Notes: generated by a model from the letters alone, not told the origin. A DNA stretch of 20,944 nucleotides from CAYQCH01 sp964415935 (GCA_964415935.1 CAYQCH010000018.1:1-20944); one strand, 5' to 3'; positions 1 through 8,484 are shown, numbered from the stretch's first letter. Made by a program: numbers and translations.

Positions 1-2229
<2,229 letters not shown>

Positions 2230-2264
2230 GTTCGGACGAGATTAATTCCAAAAACATACATGCC

Positions 2265-2293
2265 AGTGTACAGGAAAAATGGCGCTTCATCAA
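2265..2293 (-). promoter_or_regulatory. Probable sigma70-type promoter of uvrA
   Basis: On the minus strand TTGATG (2293-2288) is followed by a 17-nt spacer and TACACT (2270-2265). This is a moderate match to TTGACA/TATAAT at ideal spacing. It predicts a start near 2258 and a leader of about 29 nt. It lies downstream of the terminator of the candidate RNA, so uvrA would be expressed independently. I see no clear LexA-type operator here. Confidence 0.5.
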
Positions 2294-2305
2294 GGCTGAA
2301 TTGTC

Positions 2306-2334
2306 TTGACGCGGCTGACATTTGCATCTATCAT
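2306..2334 (+). promoter_or_regulatory. Possible plus-strand promoter facing into the hairpin array
   Basis: TTGACG (2306-2311), a 17-nt spacer and TATCAT (2329-2334) match the sigma70 consensus at 5/6 and 5/6. It would start near 2341 and read antisense to the candidate RNA, ending at the bidirectional terminator at 3067-3092. Structure in the array favours the minus strand, so this may be an antisense promoter or chance. Confidence 0.35.
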
Positions 2335-2345
2335 AAATGCTTTTC

Positions 2346-2376
2346 AAAAAGAAAGCCTCCGTCTTGCGACAGAGGC
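2346..2376 (-). terminator. Intrinsic terminator at the end of the hairpin-array RNA
   Basis: On the minus strand GCCTC, T, GTC, then loop GCAA, then GAC, G, GAGGC (2376-2355) is followed by TTTCTTTTT (2354-2346). The stem has nine pairs including one U-G wobble and a GNRA tetraloop. On the plus strand the wobble becomes an A-C mismatch and there is no U-tract, so the element is directional. Confidence 0.75.
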
Positions 2377-2484
2377 GTGAATCGATTGCAGGCGGTCGGC
2401 CTGCACGAAACGGGATGCCAACGAGCTGTGAAAAGGTAAACACGGCTGAACGGCGGGGGACTGCAAAAGGCAGAAGCTGATGTT

Positions 2485-2931
2485 GCAACAGTTACTTTGT
2501 TGCCTTTACCGGACAGTAGGCCACTGCGCACCACACTAAAGAGCGTGACGACACGTTAACGGATAATTGCAGCCATTACCCGGCTGCCACAACATTGAGA
2601 TGGTGGAAACTACGATGCTCTGCAATGCGCTATAGAAGTGAGCGTCGACACGCAGAACACCAGAGTTTCAGCAACCATCGCCTGGTCGCCCGTAAAACGA
2701 GCTAGCGCGCTGTACCGTGCTGAGGTTTGCAGAGCCACAGTTTACAGATCCGTCGCAACCGTCGCTCGGTTGCCAATATGCTGCAACAGGCAGCAGTAGG
2801 CGGCAAAAGACGAGTCTGGTGTACGGCTTACGCAACCGTCACTCGGTTGCCAGAACCTTGCCTTGCAGCGCGCAACGAAACATCGCAAGGCTGCAGATGA
2901 CATGAGACGTAGCAACCGTTACTCGGTTGCC
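2485..2931 (-). repeat. Array of six degenerate 20-nt hairpin repeats, about 80 nt apart
   Basis: Copies lie at 2912-2931, 2832-2851, 2755-2774, 2671-2690, 2569-2588 and 2485-2504, so start-to-start steps are 80, 77, 84, 102 and 84 nt. On the minus strand each reads G, then left arm GCAACC or a variant, a seven-base loop, and right arm GGTTGC or a variant. The three copies nearest rnj have identical arms; those nearest uvrA diverge. The sequences between copies are not alike. Steps of 77 and 80 are not multiples of three, so this is not a coding repeat. Confidence 0.85.
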
Positions 2932-3030
2932 AATGGCAGAGATTACGCGACTGCGCAGGGCGATGCATAGCACGGCTGAACGATTGAGCACAACAGCCAC
3001 AACAGAAAAATCTTTCTGATGCGACCCTCT

Positions 3031-3059
3031 TTTCTATCACAAATCCCCTGCCGCGTCAA
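3031..3059 (-). promoter_or_regulatory. Probable promoter of the hairpin-array RNA
   Basis: On the minus strand TTGACG (3059-3054), a 17-nt spacer, and TAGAAA (3036-3031) preceded by TGA, an extended -10 element. The predicted start is near 3024. It begins 8 nt past the rnj terminator, as expected for a separate transcription unit. Confidence 0.5.
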
Positions 3060-3066
3060 TCCAACG

Positions 3067-3092
3067 AAAAAGACGCCCGAAGGCGTCTTTTT
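3067..3092. terminator. Bidirectional intrinsic terminator downstream of rnj
   Basis: AAAAAGACGCC (3067-3077), a four-base loop, and GGCGTCTTTTT (3082-3092) form an 11-bp stem. On the minus strand the loop is TTCG closed by C-G, a very stable tetraloop, followed by five U. It lies just after the rnj stop and would also stop plus-strand transcription coming through the array. Confidence 0.9.
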
Positions 3093-3107
3093 GGCTGGAA
3101 ATCAGCT

Positions 3108-5072
3108 TTAGACCTCGATAATCACCGGTAAAATCATGGGGCGGCGGCGGGTTTTGACCCACAAGAATTGCGCCAGGCCCTGATGGATCTTGTCGCGAAG
3201 ATACGCATCATCCGGAGCGGAGCGCGGATCATTATCCGAAAGGATCTTTTTCAGCTTGTTGCGCGCCTGCTGGATGAGCTCCTTGTTCTCCTTCATGTAA
3301 ATGAAGCCGCGCGAGATGAGGTCCGGCATGTCAATAAGGCGGCCGGTCTTGGCGTCTACCTGCGCGATGACGACAAGCATGCCGTCTTCCGCCAGCTGGA
3401 CGCGGTCGCGCAACACGATGGTGCTGACATCACCGACGCCCGCGCCGTCCACAAACACGTACTGCGTGTCGACGTACTGATTGGTCAGCTTGCCTTCGGT
3501 CTTGGAAAATTCCATGATCTGGCCGTTATCCGCCACCAAAGACTTATCTTTGGGGTGGCCCATTTCCTCAACCATCAGCTGCTGGTGGATGCGCAGCATG
3601 TAGTGATAGGCCTCGATCGGCACGTGGAATTCCGGCTTCATGAAGTCATAAAAGTACTTCAAATCGCCCTGTTTGCAATGGCCGCCGGCATGCACGTCCA
3701 TCATCTGGTTGTGAATGACACGCGCGCCCTTGCGCCACAGCGTGTCTTTCAACCCTTGAATAGTGCGTTCATTGCCCGGAATAACGGATGAAGAGAACAC
3801 CACCGTATCACCGGCTTTCAAACGGAATACGCGATGTTCCTCCATGGCCAGCTTCATCAAAAAAGCATTTTTCTGGCCTTGGGCGCCGGTGCCCACCACG
3901 ATAACGCGGTTGTCCGCCAAACGGTTGGCATCTTCCGGCTCGATAATGGTGTTCGGCTTGAACTTTAGATACCCCAATTCCTTGGCGACTTCCACGTTCG
4001 CGTGCATGGAGCGGCCTTCAATGACCACCTTGCGGTTATGCTTTTCCGCCAGTTCAATAATCATCTGCACGCGGGAAATCATGGAGGCAAACGTGCCGAC
4101 AAAAATGCGGCCCGGCGCTTCCACAATAAGTTTTTCAATATCCTTAAGTACGTCTGCTTCGGAAATCTGCTCGCCCGGATGTTCGGCATTGGTACTGTCC
4201 GTCATGAGCACTCGGATGCCCTGGGCGGCCAGTTCTTTCATGCGCTGCACGTCAGCCGGCTTGTCATAGGGATTGTTCTTGTCGATCTTGAAATCGCCCG
4301 TATGCATGACCGTGCCGTTCGGCGTATGGATGACGGCGGCAAAGGTGTCGGGAATGCTGTGGTTCATGCGCACGAATTCCACTTCAAACGCCTTGCCCAG
4401 CTTAAACTTCACGCCGGAGTCGATAAGCGTCACTTTCAACGGCGGGTTGTTGGGAAATTCCTCGTAGCGGGCTTTTACAATGCCGGCAGTGAGGCGGCCC
4501 ATGAACATGGGAGGGTTTCCCAGCTTGGGCAGCAAGTGCGGAATGCCGCCAATATGGTCAAAATGTCCGTGCGTGATGATAACGCCGCGGATGTTCTTGG
4601 CCTTGGGGCGCAAGGAAGCGATGTTGGGAATGATGTAATCGATGCCCGGCATGCCTTCTTCAGGAAACTGCAAACCCATGTCGATGATGATGATGTCATC
4701 GTTGTATTCGACGACAGTACAGTTGCGGCCGATCTCCTGCAAGCCACCCAGACAATAAATGCGCAGCTTGTCATCGTTCCAGACATGGCCGTTGGGGACC
4801 AATACGGCACGCTGGCCGCTGGCCGTGGTCATGTGCTGTCCGGTTTGCAACGGTTCGGGTTTGCGCTCGCCAGGTCGCAAGCGGCGTGCTCCGCCGCCGT
4901 GACGGGGTCGCCCGCCGGCGCGGCCGGATCGGCCTTCATGCTTAAGAGCGCCATCGCGGGAAGCACGGCGCGGGCCGGCCGGCCTGCCATAAGCAGCCGA
5001 ACGCCCCTGAGAAGAAGAACGACGAAAATTCCCGCGAGCGGGAGTGCGTCGTCCTGTGGTTGGTGTAACCAT
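3108..5072 (-). CDS. rnj: Ribonuclease J (metallo-beta-lactamase/beta-CASP nuclease)
   Basis: RNase J is a 5'-3' exo- and endoribonuclease for mRNA decay and rRNA maturation. From the ATG at 5072 the protein has 654 residues. The first 85-90 are an Arg/Gly-rich, probably disordered tail. The lactamase core follows: LGGLQEIGRN, metal motif HGHFDH (168-173), NHS (His about 238), HTGDF (Asp about 260), then beta-CASP segments GRSMHANVEVAKELG and GTGAQGQKN, and HAGGH (461-465). The usual PVHGEYR motif, whose His is a metal ligand in Bacillus RNase J, reads PIEAYHY, with Glu487 at that place. A longer reading from TTG at 5096 is possible but has no support. Its promoter follows the upstream solute-binding gene, so it is alone or at the end of that operon. 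No Shine-Dalgarno is visible. Confidence 0.95.
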   Translation of the reverse strand: MVTPTTGRRTPARGNFRRSSSQGRSAAYGRPAGPRRASRDGALKHEGRSGRAGGRPRHGGGARRLRPGERKPEPLQTGQHMTTASGQRAVLVPNGHVWNDDKLRIYCLGGLQEIGRNCTVVEYNDDIIIIDMGLQFPEEGMPGIDYIIPNIASLRPKAKNIRGVIITHGHFDHIGGIPHLLPKLGNPPMFMGRLTAGIVKARYEEFPNNPPLKVTLIDSGVKFKLGKAFEVEFVRMNHSIPDTFAAVIHTPNGTVMHTGDFKIDKNNPYDKPADVQRMKELAAQGIRVLMTDSTNAEHPGEQISEADVLKDIEKLIVEAPGRIFVGTFASMISRVQMIIELAEKHNRKVVIEGRSMHANVEVAKELGYLKFKPNTIIEPEDANRLADNRVIVVGTGAQGQKNAFLMKLAMEEHRVFRLKAGDTVVFSSSVIPGNERTIQGLKDTLWRKGARVIHNQMMDVHAGGHCKQGDLKYFYDFMKPEFHVPIEAYHYMLRIHQQLMVEEMGHPKDKSLVADNGQIMEFSKTEGKLTNQYVDTQYVFVDGAGVGDVSTIVLRDRVQLAEDGMLVVIAQVDAKTGRLIDMPDLISRGFIYMKENKELIQQARNKLKKILSDNDPRSAPDDAYLRDKIHQGLAQFLWVKTRRRPMILPVIIEV

Positions 5073-5171
5073 TCTTGTGGCGGCAGGCCATATCAAGCAA
5101 CATGCAAAAGCACATCAGCCGGTTTCTGGCCTGTCGCGTTTAACAGAAATTAGGAAAACAATCGTGCGGGC

Positions 5172-5190
5172 AGTACAACTATGTTGTACT
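5172..5190. promoter_or_regulatory. Perfect 8-bp inverted repeat in the rnj leader
   Basis: AGTACAAC (5172-5179), TAT, GTTGTACT (5183-5190). It lies about 20-40 nt downstream of the predicted rnj start and 100 nt before the ATG. It could be an operator for a dimeric repressor or an mRNA leader hairpin. The sequence alone does not decide. Confidence 0.55.
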
Positions 5191-5217
5191 ACATACCACG
5201 CCTGTCTTTCTGACCCT

Positions 5218-5226
5218 ATTGTAGCA
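5218..5226 (-). promoter_or_regulatory. Extended -10 promoter of rnj
   Basis: On the minus strand TGC TACAAT (5226-5218) is an extended -10 element with a near-consensus hexamer. No good -35 is visible at 16-18 nt spacing. It begins 4 nt after the stop codon of the upstream solute-binding gene. The predicted start near 5211 gives a leader of about 140 nt. Confidence 0.5.
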
Positions 5227-5230
5227 GATC

Positions 5231-7225
5231 TTACTTCGGCCACCGGAATTCCTGCTCGGTCTTGAGATACCAGTCCTCGCTGCCGATGAAACGATCAGCC
5301 GGGATGCCGATGCGCTCCAGCGCAAATCCCTTCATTTTGGCCGGCAGCAGGTAGGTATACTGCGGTGAATAAAGGAATACGGTATTGGTATCCTTATCCA
5401 AAATCCTGGAAAACTGCTTATACAGATCGGCACGCGCCTCATCGGAAGCGGTTTGTCGGGCCTGTTCCAGCAGCTTATCAGCCTCTTTATCAGCAAAACC
5501 GGCCAGGTTCAAACCGGGATATTCAATCTGCGAGCTATGCCAGAACGGGTATAAATCGGGAATCCCATTGAGGATTTGCCCGTACATCAGCGCTTCATAC
5601 TGGCGCTGCGGCAGCACGGAATTGGCCAGGGAGGCCACAGAGACGATTTCCAACTCTACCTTAAAACCGATGGTTTGTAAAGAGTTCTTCAATAATTCCG
5701 CCGCACGGCGGTTTTCCGGCTGATCCACCGTGGTCAGACGAAGCGTCAGGAATTTGTCGTCTTTTTTGCGAAATACAGCCTGATTTCCGGTATCAATGGC
5801 CGGCAATTCTGGTTCGACGGTTTCAGAAATCTCATCCGTATTATCAACGGACTCCGTCTCCTCGCCTTCTTCCACGGCCGCAGCCTTCACTGCTGCTTCC
5901 GCTTCGGCGCGCAAACGGTCCTGCTCAGACTGGATGTAATCTTCGACGCTGACGGCCTTCCAGCCGGCTTCTTCCAGAAGGCGTTGCGCCTCCACGGGGT
6001 TGTATGGATACCCCTCCAGCTCTTCGTCAAAACCGACCATGCCGGACAACAGCGGCCCGGTAACCACGGACCCCAGCCCGTCCAGAGCCTCCTGGATCAA
6101 CCGGTTTCGATCAACGCTGTAGGCAATAGCCTGGCGCACGGTGCGCTCTTTAAGCACGGCATTTTGCGACGTGTTAAAAAACATGGCCGTATACTGCGGC
6201 AACTGCAAATGGTAGGTCTTGTAATTCTGCGCATTGGTGATGGCAGAAACAAGCTGGCGCGGGACAAAACTCAGCCCGTCGATTTTCTTGGCATTCAGCG
6301 CATCAACGGCCAGAGTGAAATCCGGGAAAAAACGGAACGCCAAGGCCTCAACATACGGGCGCTTGCCGTACCAGGTGGTGGCCGGAACCAATGTGTAACT
6401 GTACAGGTTGCCCTGCTTGTCTTTTTCCAGCTTGTCGAACCTCCAGGGACCGTTTCCCACGGGTTTTACATTCAATTCCGCAAGCCGCATGGTGTTGGCC
6501 GGAATACCAGCCCAGGCATGGCTGGGAAGCAATCCGGTAGTCAGAACGGACGCAAACGGCGCAAATGGCTCCTGTAATTGCAGCTGCACCGTTCGTTCAT
6601 CGATGACGGTTACTGCGACGCCCTGAAAACTCAACAACAATGGGCTGTTGAGCGCCGGATCCTGGATGGTGCGGATAGTAAATGCGACGTCCTCGGGCGT
6701 GACGGGCTGACCATCATGCCAGAAAATACCGGGACGCATGGTAAAGGTGTAGGTTTTCTGGTCTTCGCTGACGATCCAGGACTCCGCCATGTCTGGCTGC
6801 AATTGCAGCTGGTCGTCGTATCGCAGTAAACCGGCAAACATCAGCCGCGTCAGGTCCAGGTCCACGTCATTGGTGCTGGCAAGCGCCGGATTGACGTACA
6901 AAGGCGCTCCGACAACCCCTTCACGGTACGTGCCGCCAACGGCCGGCACGGGTTGGACATATTGGAGATAGAAAAAAAAGCCGGCCGTGGCCGCCGAAGC
7001 GACCAAGGCAAACGCCGACAGCACAACCACAAAGCGCTCACGGGCCGAAAAGAAGCTGGAAATGTACTTGAGCTGGCCAAGCGATGGAATGCGCTTGCGC
7101 TTTGACTGGCTGAGCAGCAATTCCTGGTCAAACGCCAGGCGCTGCTGCGCCTCCTTGTTGGGTTTCTCCCAAATGCGCGACTGTTGCCAGGAAGCGGGAA
7201 GTTTTTTTTTCAATCGTTGGAACAT
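5231..7225 (-). CDS. Membrane-anchored family 5 (oligopeptide/dipeptide-type) extracellular solute-binding protein
   Basis: The protein has 664 residues. A basic cytoplasmic stretch (1-64) precedes one transmembrane helix (about 65-88); there is no lipobox, so it stays anchored by that helix with the binding domain outside. From about residue 98 it matches SBP_bac_5 (DppA/OppA-like): GTYREGVVGAPLYVNPAL, LTRLMFAGLLRYD, MAESWIVSEDQKTYTFTMRPG, FWHDGQPVTPEDVAFTI, NTSQNAVLKERTVRQAIAYS. A Glu/Ala-rich acidic insert (about 430-482) interrupts the domain. The family captures peptides or related ligands for ABC importers, but no permease or ATPase gene is adjacent, so ligand and partner are unknown. 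It follows secG by 34 nt, and a small hairpin (7230-7247) sits just before its ATG; the two are likely cotranscribed. Start ATG 7225; no Shine-Dalgarno. Confidence 0.88.
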   Translation of the reverse strand: MFQRLKKKLPASWQQSRIWEKPNKEAQQRLAFDQELLLSQSKRKRIPSLGQLKYISSFFSARERFVVVLSAFALVASAATAGFFFYLQYVQPVPAVGGTYREGVVGAPLYVNPALASTNDVDLDLTRLMFAGLLRYDDQLQLQPDMAESWIVSEDQKTYTFTMRPGIFWHDGQPVTPEDVAFTIRTIQDPALNSPLLLSFQGVAVTVIDERTVQLQLQEPFAPFASVLTTGLLPSHAWAGIPANTMRLAELNVKPVGNGPWRFDKLEKDKQGNLYSYTLVPATTWYGKRPYVEALAFRFFPDFTLAVDALNAKKIDGLSFVPRQLVSAITNAQNYKTYHLQLPQYTAMFFNTSQNAVLKERTVRQAIAYSVDRNRLIQEALDGLGSVVTGPLLSGMVGFDEELEGYPYNPVEAQRLLEEAGWKAVSVEDYIQSEQDRLRAEAEAAVKAAAVEEGEETESVDNTDEISETVEPELPAIDTGNQAVFRKKDDKFLTLRLTTVDQPENRRAAELLKNSLQTIGFKVELEIVSVASLANSVLPQRQYEALMYGQILNGIPDLYPFWHSSQIEYPGLNLAGFADKEADKLLEQARQTASDEARADLYKQFSRILDKDTNTVFLYSPQYTYLLPAKMKGFALERIGIPADRFIGSEDWYLKTEQEFRWPK

Positions 7226-7259
7226 GGTTCGTTGTCAAAAAACAACGTCGTCCGCCGCG

Positions 7260-7475
7260 TTAGTAAATGACCGCCAAAAGAGAAGTGAACGCAAACAGCG
7301 TGGCGGTTACAATGGTTACCCACTGCAAAATGTATTCGATGCCGCGTTTGGTGCGGTATACATTGCCGGTGCCGCCGAAGCTTAACCCCAGGCCGCTGCC
7401 GCGCTGCTGCAGCAAAATGGAAAGCGTCATGATTAAGGCGGAGCTGAGCTGGATGATGGTGATTGGAGTATTCAT
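7260..7475 (-). CDS. secG: Preprotein translocase subunit SecG
   Basis: SecG is the small accessory subunit of the SecYEG channel. The 71-residue protein has two hydrophobic helices (about 3-22 and 50-70) around a Gly-rich cytoplasmic loop, with the family hallmark LLQQRGSGLGLSFGGTG at about 21-37. Length and layout are typical. It precedes the solute-binding gene by 34 nt in the same direction. A terminator-like hairpin with a U-rich run ends only 5 nt before the ATG, where a ribosome-binding site would normally be. Confidence 0.92.
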   Translation of the reverse strand: MNTPITIIQLSSALIMTLSILLQQRGSGLGLSFGGTGNVYRTKRGIEYILQWVTIVTATLFAFTSLLAVIY

Positions 7476-7479
7476 AACG

Positions 7480-7505
7480 AAAGAAAAAGGCTGAAAAATC
7501 AGCCT
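7480..7505 (-). terminator. Terminator-like hairpin immediately before secG
   Basis: On the minus strand AGGCTGA (7505-7499), loop TTTT, TCAGCCT (7494-7488), then TTTTCTTT (7487-7480). It has the form of an intrinsic terminator, and the secG ATG is at 7475. It either ends the small Arg-rich gene at 7544-7699, or acts as an attenuator or decay barrier in the secG leader. A weak TTGACG-N17-TAAGGT (7547-7519) lies upstream of it. Confidence 0.6.
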
Positions 7506-7543
7506 GCTGAATGCGGTTACCTTACCCGTTTTTGGCCGTTACG

Positions 7544-7699
7544 TCAACTGGCGCGACGGCTGGCGGGCGCGGTGGCTGCCCCCGGTCGCCGCTTTAGTGA
7601 ACGCCCGTGTACGGCCATTTTCCGTACATTGCGGCGACGCCGGCTGCGGCGATCCTGGCGCGTCTCAGGCAAAAGATCATTATTGGAACGATGTCGCAT
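7544..7699 (-). CDS. Possible small Arg-rich protein, 51 residues (unrecognised)
   Basis: The ATG at 7699 opens a 51-codon frame ending in TGA at 7544. The product is extremely basic: an arginine cluster RRSRRRRNVRK in the middle, then MAVHGRSLKRR and an Ala/Arg-rich tail. Such composition fits a nucleic-acid-binding or ribosome-associated peptide, but I do not recognise a family, and GC-rich non-coding DNA can give Arg-rich frames by chance. An upstream in-frame ATG at 7759 would add 20 residues, but that start overlaps the promoter of the divergent DsbA-like gene. In its favour, it fills an otherwise empty gap and is followed by a minus-strand terminator. Confidence 0.35.
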   Translation of the reverse strand: MRHRSNNDLLPETRQDRRSRRRRNVRKMAVHGRSLKRRPGAATAPASRRAS

Positions 7700-7742
7700 A
7701 GTGGATGTGTGCAGATTTTTCTCAGCGATAAGACGGTTTCCT

Positions 7743-7751
7743 TGATATAAT
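7743..7751 (+). promoter_or_regulatory. Extended -10 promoter of the DsbA-like/CAP operon
   Basis: TGA TATAAT (7743-7751): a perfect -10 hexamer preceded by TGn. No good -35 is seen at usual spacing. The start is predicted near 7758, leaving a leader of about 13 nt before the ATG at 7771. Confidence 0.7.
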
Positions 7752-7770
7752 ACCTGCATTCGCCGCTTCT

Positions 7771-8484
7771 ATGGAATCATCTCACCAATTCCCGCCCAAA
7801 CGCTGGTTTGTACGCGCCCTACTCGTCTATGCGGGTATCGTTGCCGTTGCAATTGCCGGATTATTGCTCGTAACCATGCGTCGCAGCCGGCAGCCAGCCG
7901 TCGCGCCGGAATTTCTTAATGGCTTTACCGCATTGATCGGACAACAACAGGTGTCATCGCCGTTTATGGGAGAGCTTGTGCCGTCATACGCGCCAACCCT
8001 TGGGCCGGCAGACGCCCCCATCACCATCGTTGAATTTGCCGACTTTCAATGTCCGTACTGCCGCGCTTCCGTGTACCCCGTCCGACAGCTGTTGCGCGAG
8101 TACCCCAACCAGATTCGGCTTGTGTTTCGCCATTTTCCCATCAGCAGCGTGCATGCCTTGGCAGAAACCGCGGCGCTGGCTGGCACCTGCGCGCATGACC
8201 AGGGAAAATTCTGGGCTTTGCATGACGCCATCTATAACCAGCAGGATTCCCTGACCCGCGAATCGCTTGATGCCATTGCCCAAAGCGTAGGACTGGATAT
8301 GAATCGTTTCGACCTCTGCCTCTCCAACAGAACATTTCTTGAATACGTGCAGCGGGACTTCAGCGACGGCGTGCAGCTGGGAGCGCGCGGCACGCCTACC
8401 TGGATTATCAACGGCCAAAAATTGCAGGGCGCGCTGCCTCTGCAGACCTGGAAACAGGTCATCGACTCCTTGATTTCCCAATAA
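7771..8484 (+). CDS. Membrane-anchored DsbA-family thiol-disulfide oxidoreductase
   Basis: The protein has 237 residues. One N-terminal transmembrane helix (about 14-34) is followed by positives (MRRSR), so the rest is outside the membrane. The DsbA/thioredoxin-4 type domain starts near residue 78 with GPADAPITIVEFADFQCPYC; the redox pair is Cys94 and Cys97. The RLVFRHFPI strand, an alpha-helical insert and the cis-Pro segment GTPTWIING follow in the expected order. Two more cysteines (GTCAHD and LCLSN) lie in the helical region. The family oxidises or isomerises disulfides in exported proteins. It leads a plus-strand pair with the CAP-domain gene 17 nt downstream; that neighbour has no cysteine in its mature part, so it is unlikely to be the substrate. 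No VKOR or DsbB partner is in the window. Confidence 0.93.
   Translation: MESSHQFPPKRWFVRALLVYAGIVAVAIAGLLLVTMRRSRQPAVAPEFLNGFTALIGQQQVSSPFMGELVPSYAPTLGPADAPITIVEFADFQCPYCRASVYPVRQLLREYPNQIRLVFRHFPISSVHALAETAALAGTCAHDQGKFWALHDAIYNQQDSLTRESLDAIAQSVGLDMNRFDLCLSNRTFLEYVQRDFSDGVQLGARGTPTWIINGQKLQGALPLQTWKQVIDSLISQ

Larger units (their letters stand above)
2346..3024 (-). ncRNA. Candidate large structured non-coding RNA with six iterated hairpins (unrecognised family)
   Basis: The 880 nt between uvrA and rnj hold no convincing protein gene. On the minus strand there is a promoter-like TTGACG-N17-TAGAAA at 3059-3031, then about 680 nt of hairpin-rich sequence, then an intrinsic terminator ending near 2346. 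Six related hairpins recur at 77-102 nt spacing. A separate hairpin (3003-3018, CAGAAA/TTTCTG) lies near the predicted 5' end, one (2779-2795, TGCTGC/GCAGCA) between two units, and one (2387-2405, 7 bp) just before the terminator. Stem changes are compensatory or G-U on the minus strand, and every main loop contains a GNRA sequence there, which supports an RNA copied from that strand. I see no RNase P, tmRNA, SRP or 6S RNA signatures. Function is unknown. A DNA-level repeat array remains possible. Confidence 0.55.
7476..7770. other. Intergenic region between secG and the DsbA-like gene
   Basis: This 295-nt divergent gap contains the terminator-like hairpin at 7480-7505, the possible Arg-rich gene at 7544-7699, and the plus-strand promoter near 7743-7751. 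I see no tRNA or other RNA gene in it. Confidence 0.6.

Noticed and set aside
2485..2931. CRISPR array
   Set aside because: The repeats are only 20 nt, diverge between units, and are spaced by 57-82 nt of unequal length; there are no cas genes in the window.
2485..2931. Integron attC sites or gene cassettes
   Set aside because: The arms do not fit the RYYYAAC/GTTRRRY cores, no cassette genes lie between units, and no integrase is present.
2346..3024. RNase P RNA, tmRNA, SRP RNA or 6S RNA
   Set aside because: I looked for their conserved segments (such as GAGGAAAGTCC, the tRNA-like CCA end of tmRNA, and the SRP GGAAGGAAGCAGC loop) on both strands and found none.
5073..5096. TTG start for rnj giving eight more residues
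   Set aside because: No ribosome-binding site supports it and ATG 5072 is available; the difference lies in a disordered tail.
4002..5153. Long plus-strand reading frame of 383 codons
   Set aside because: It is antisense to rnj and shows no domain of its own.
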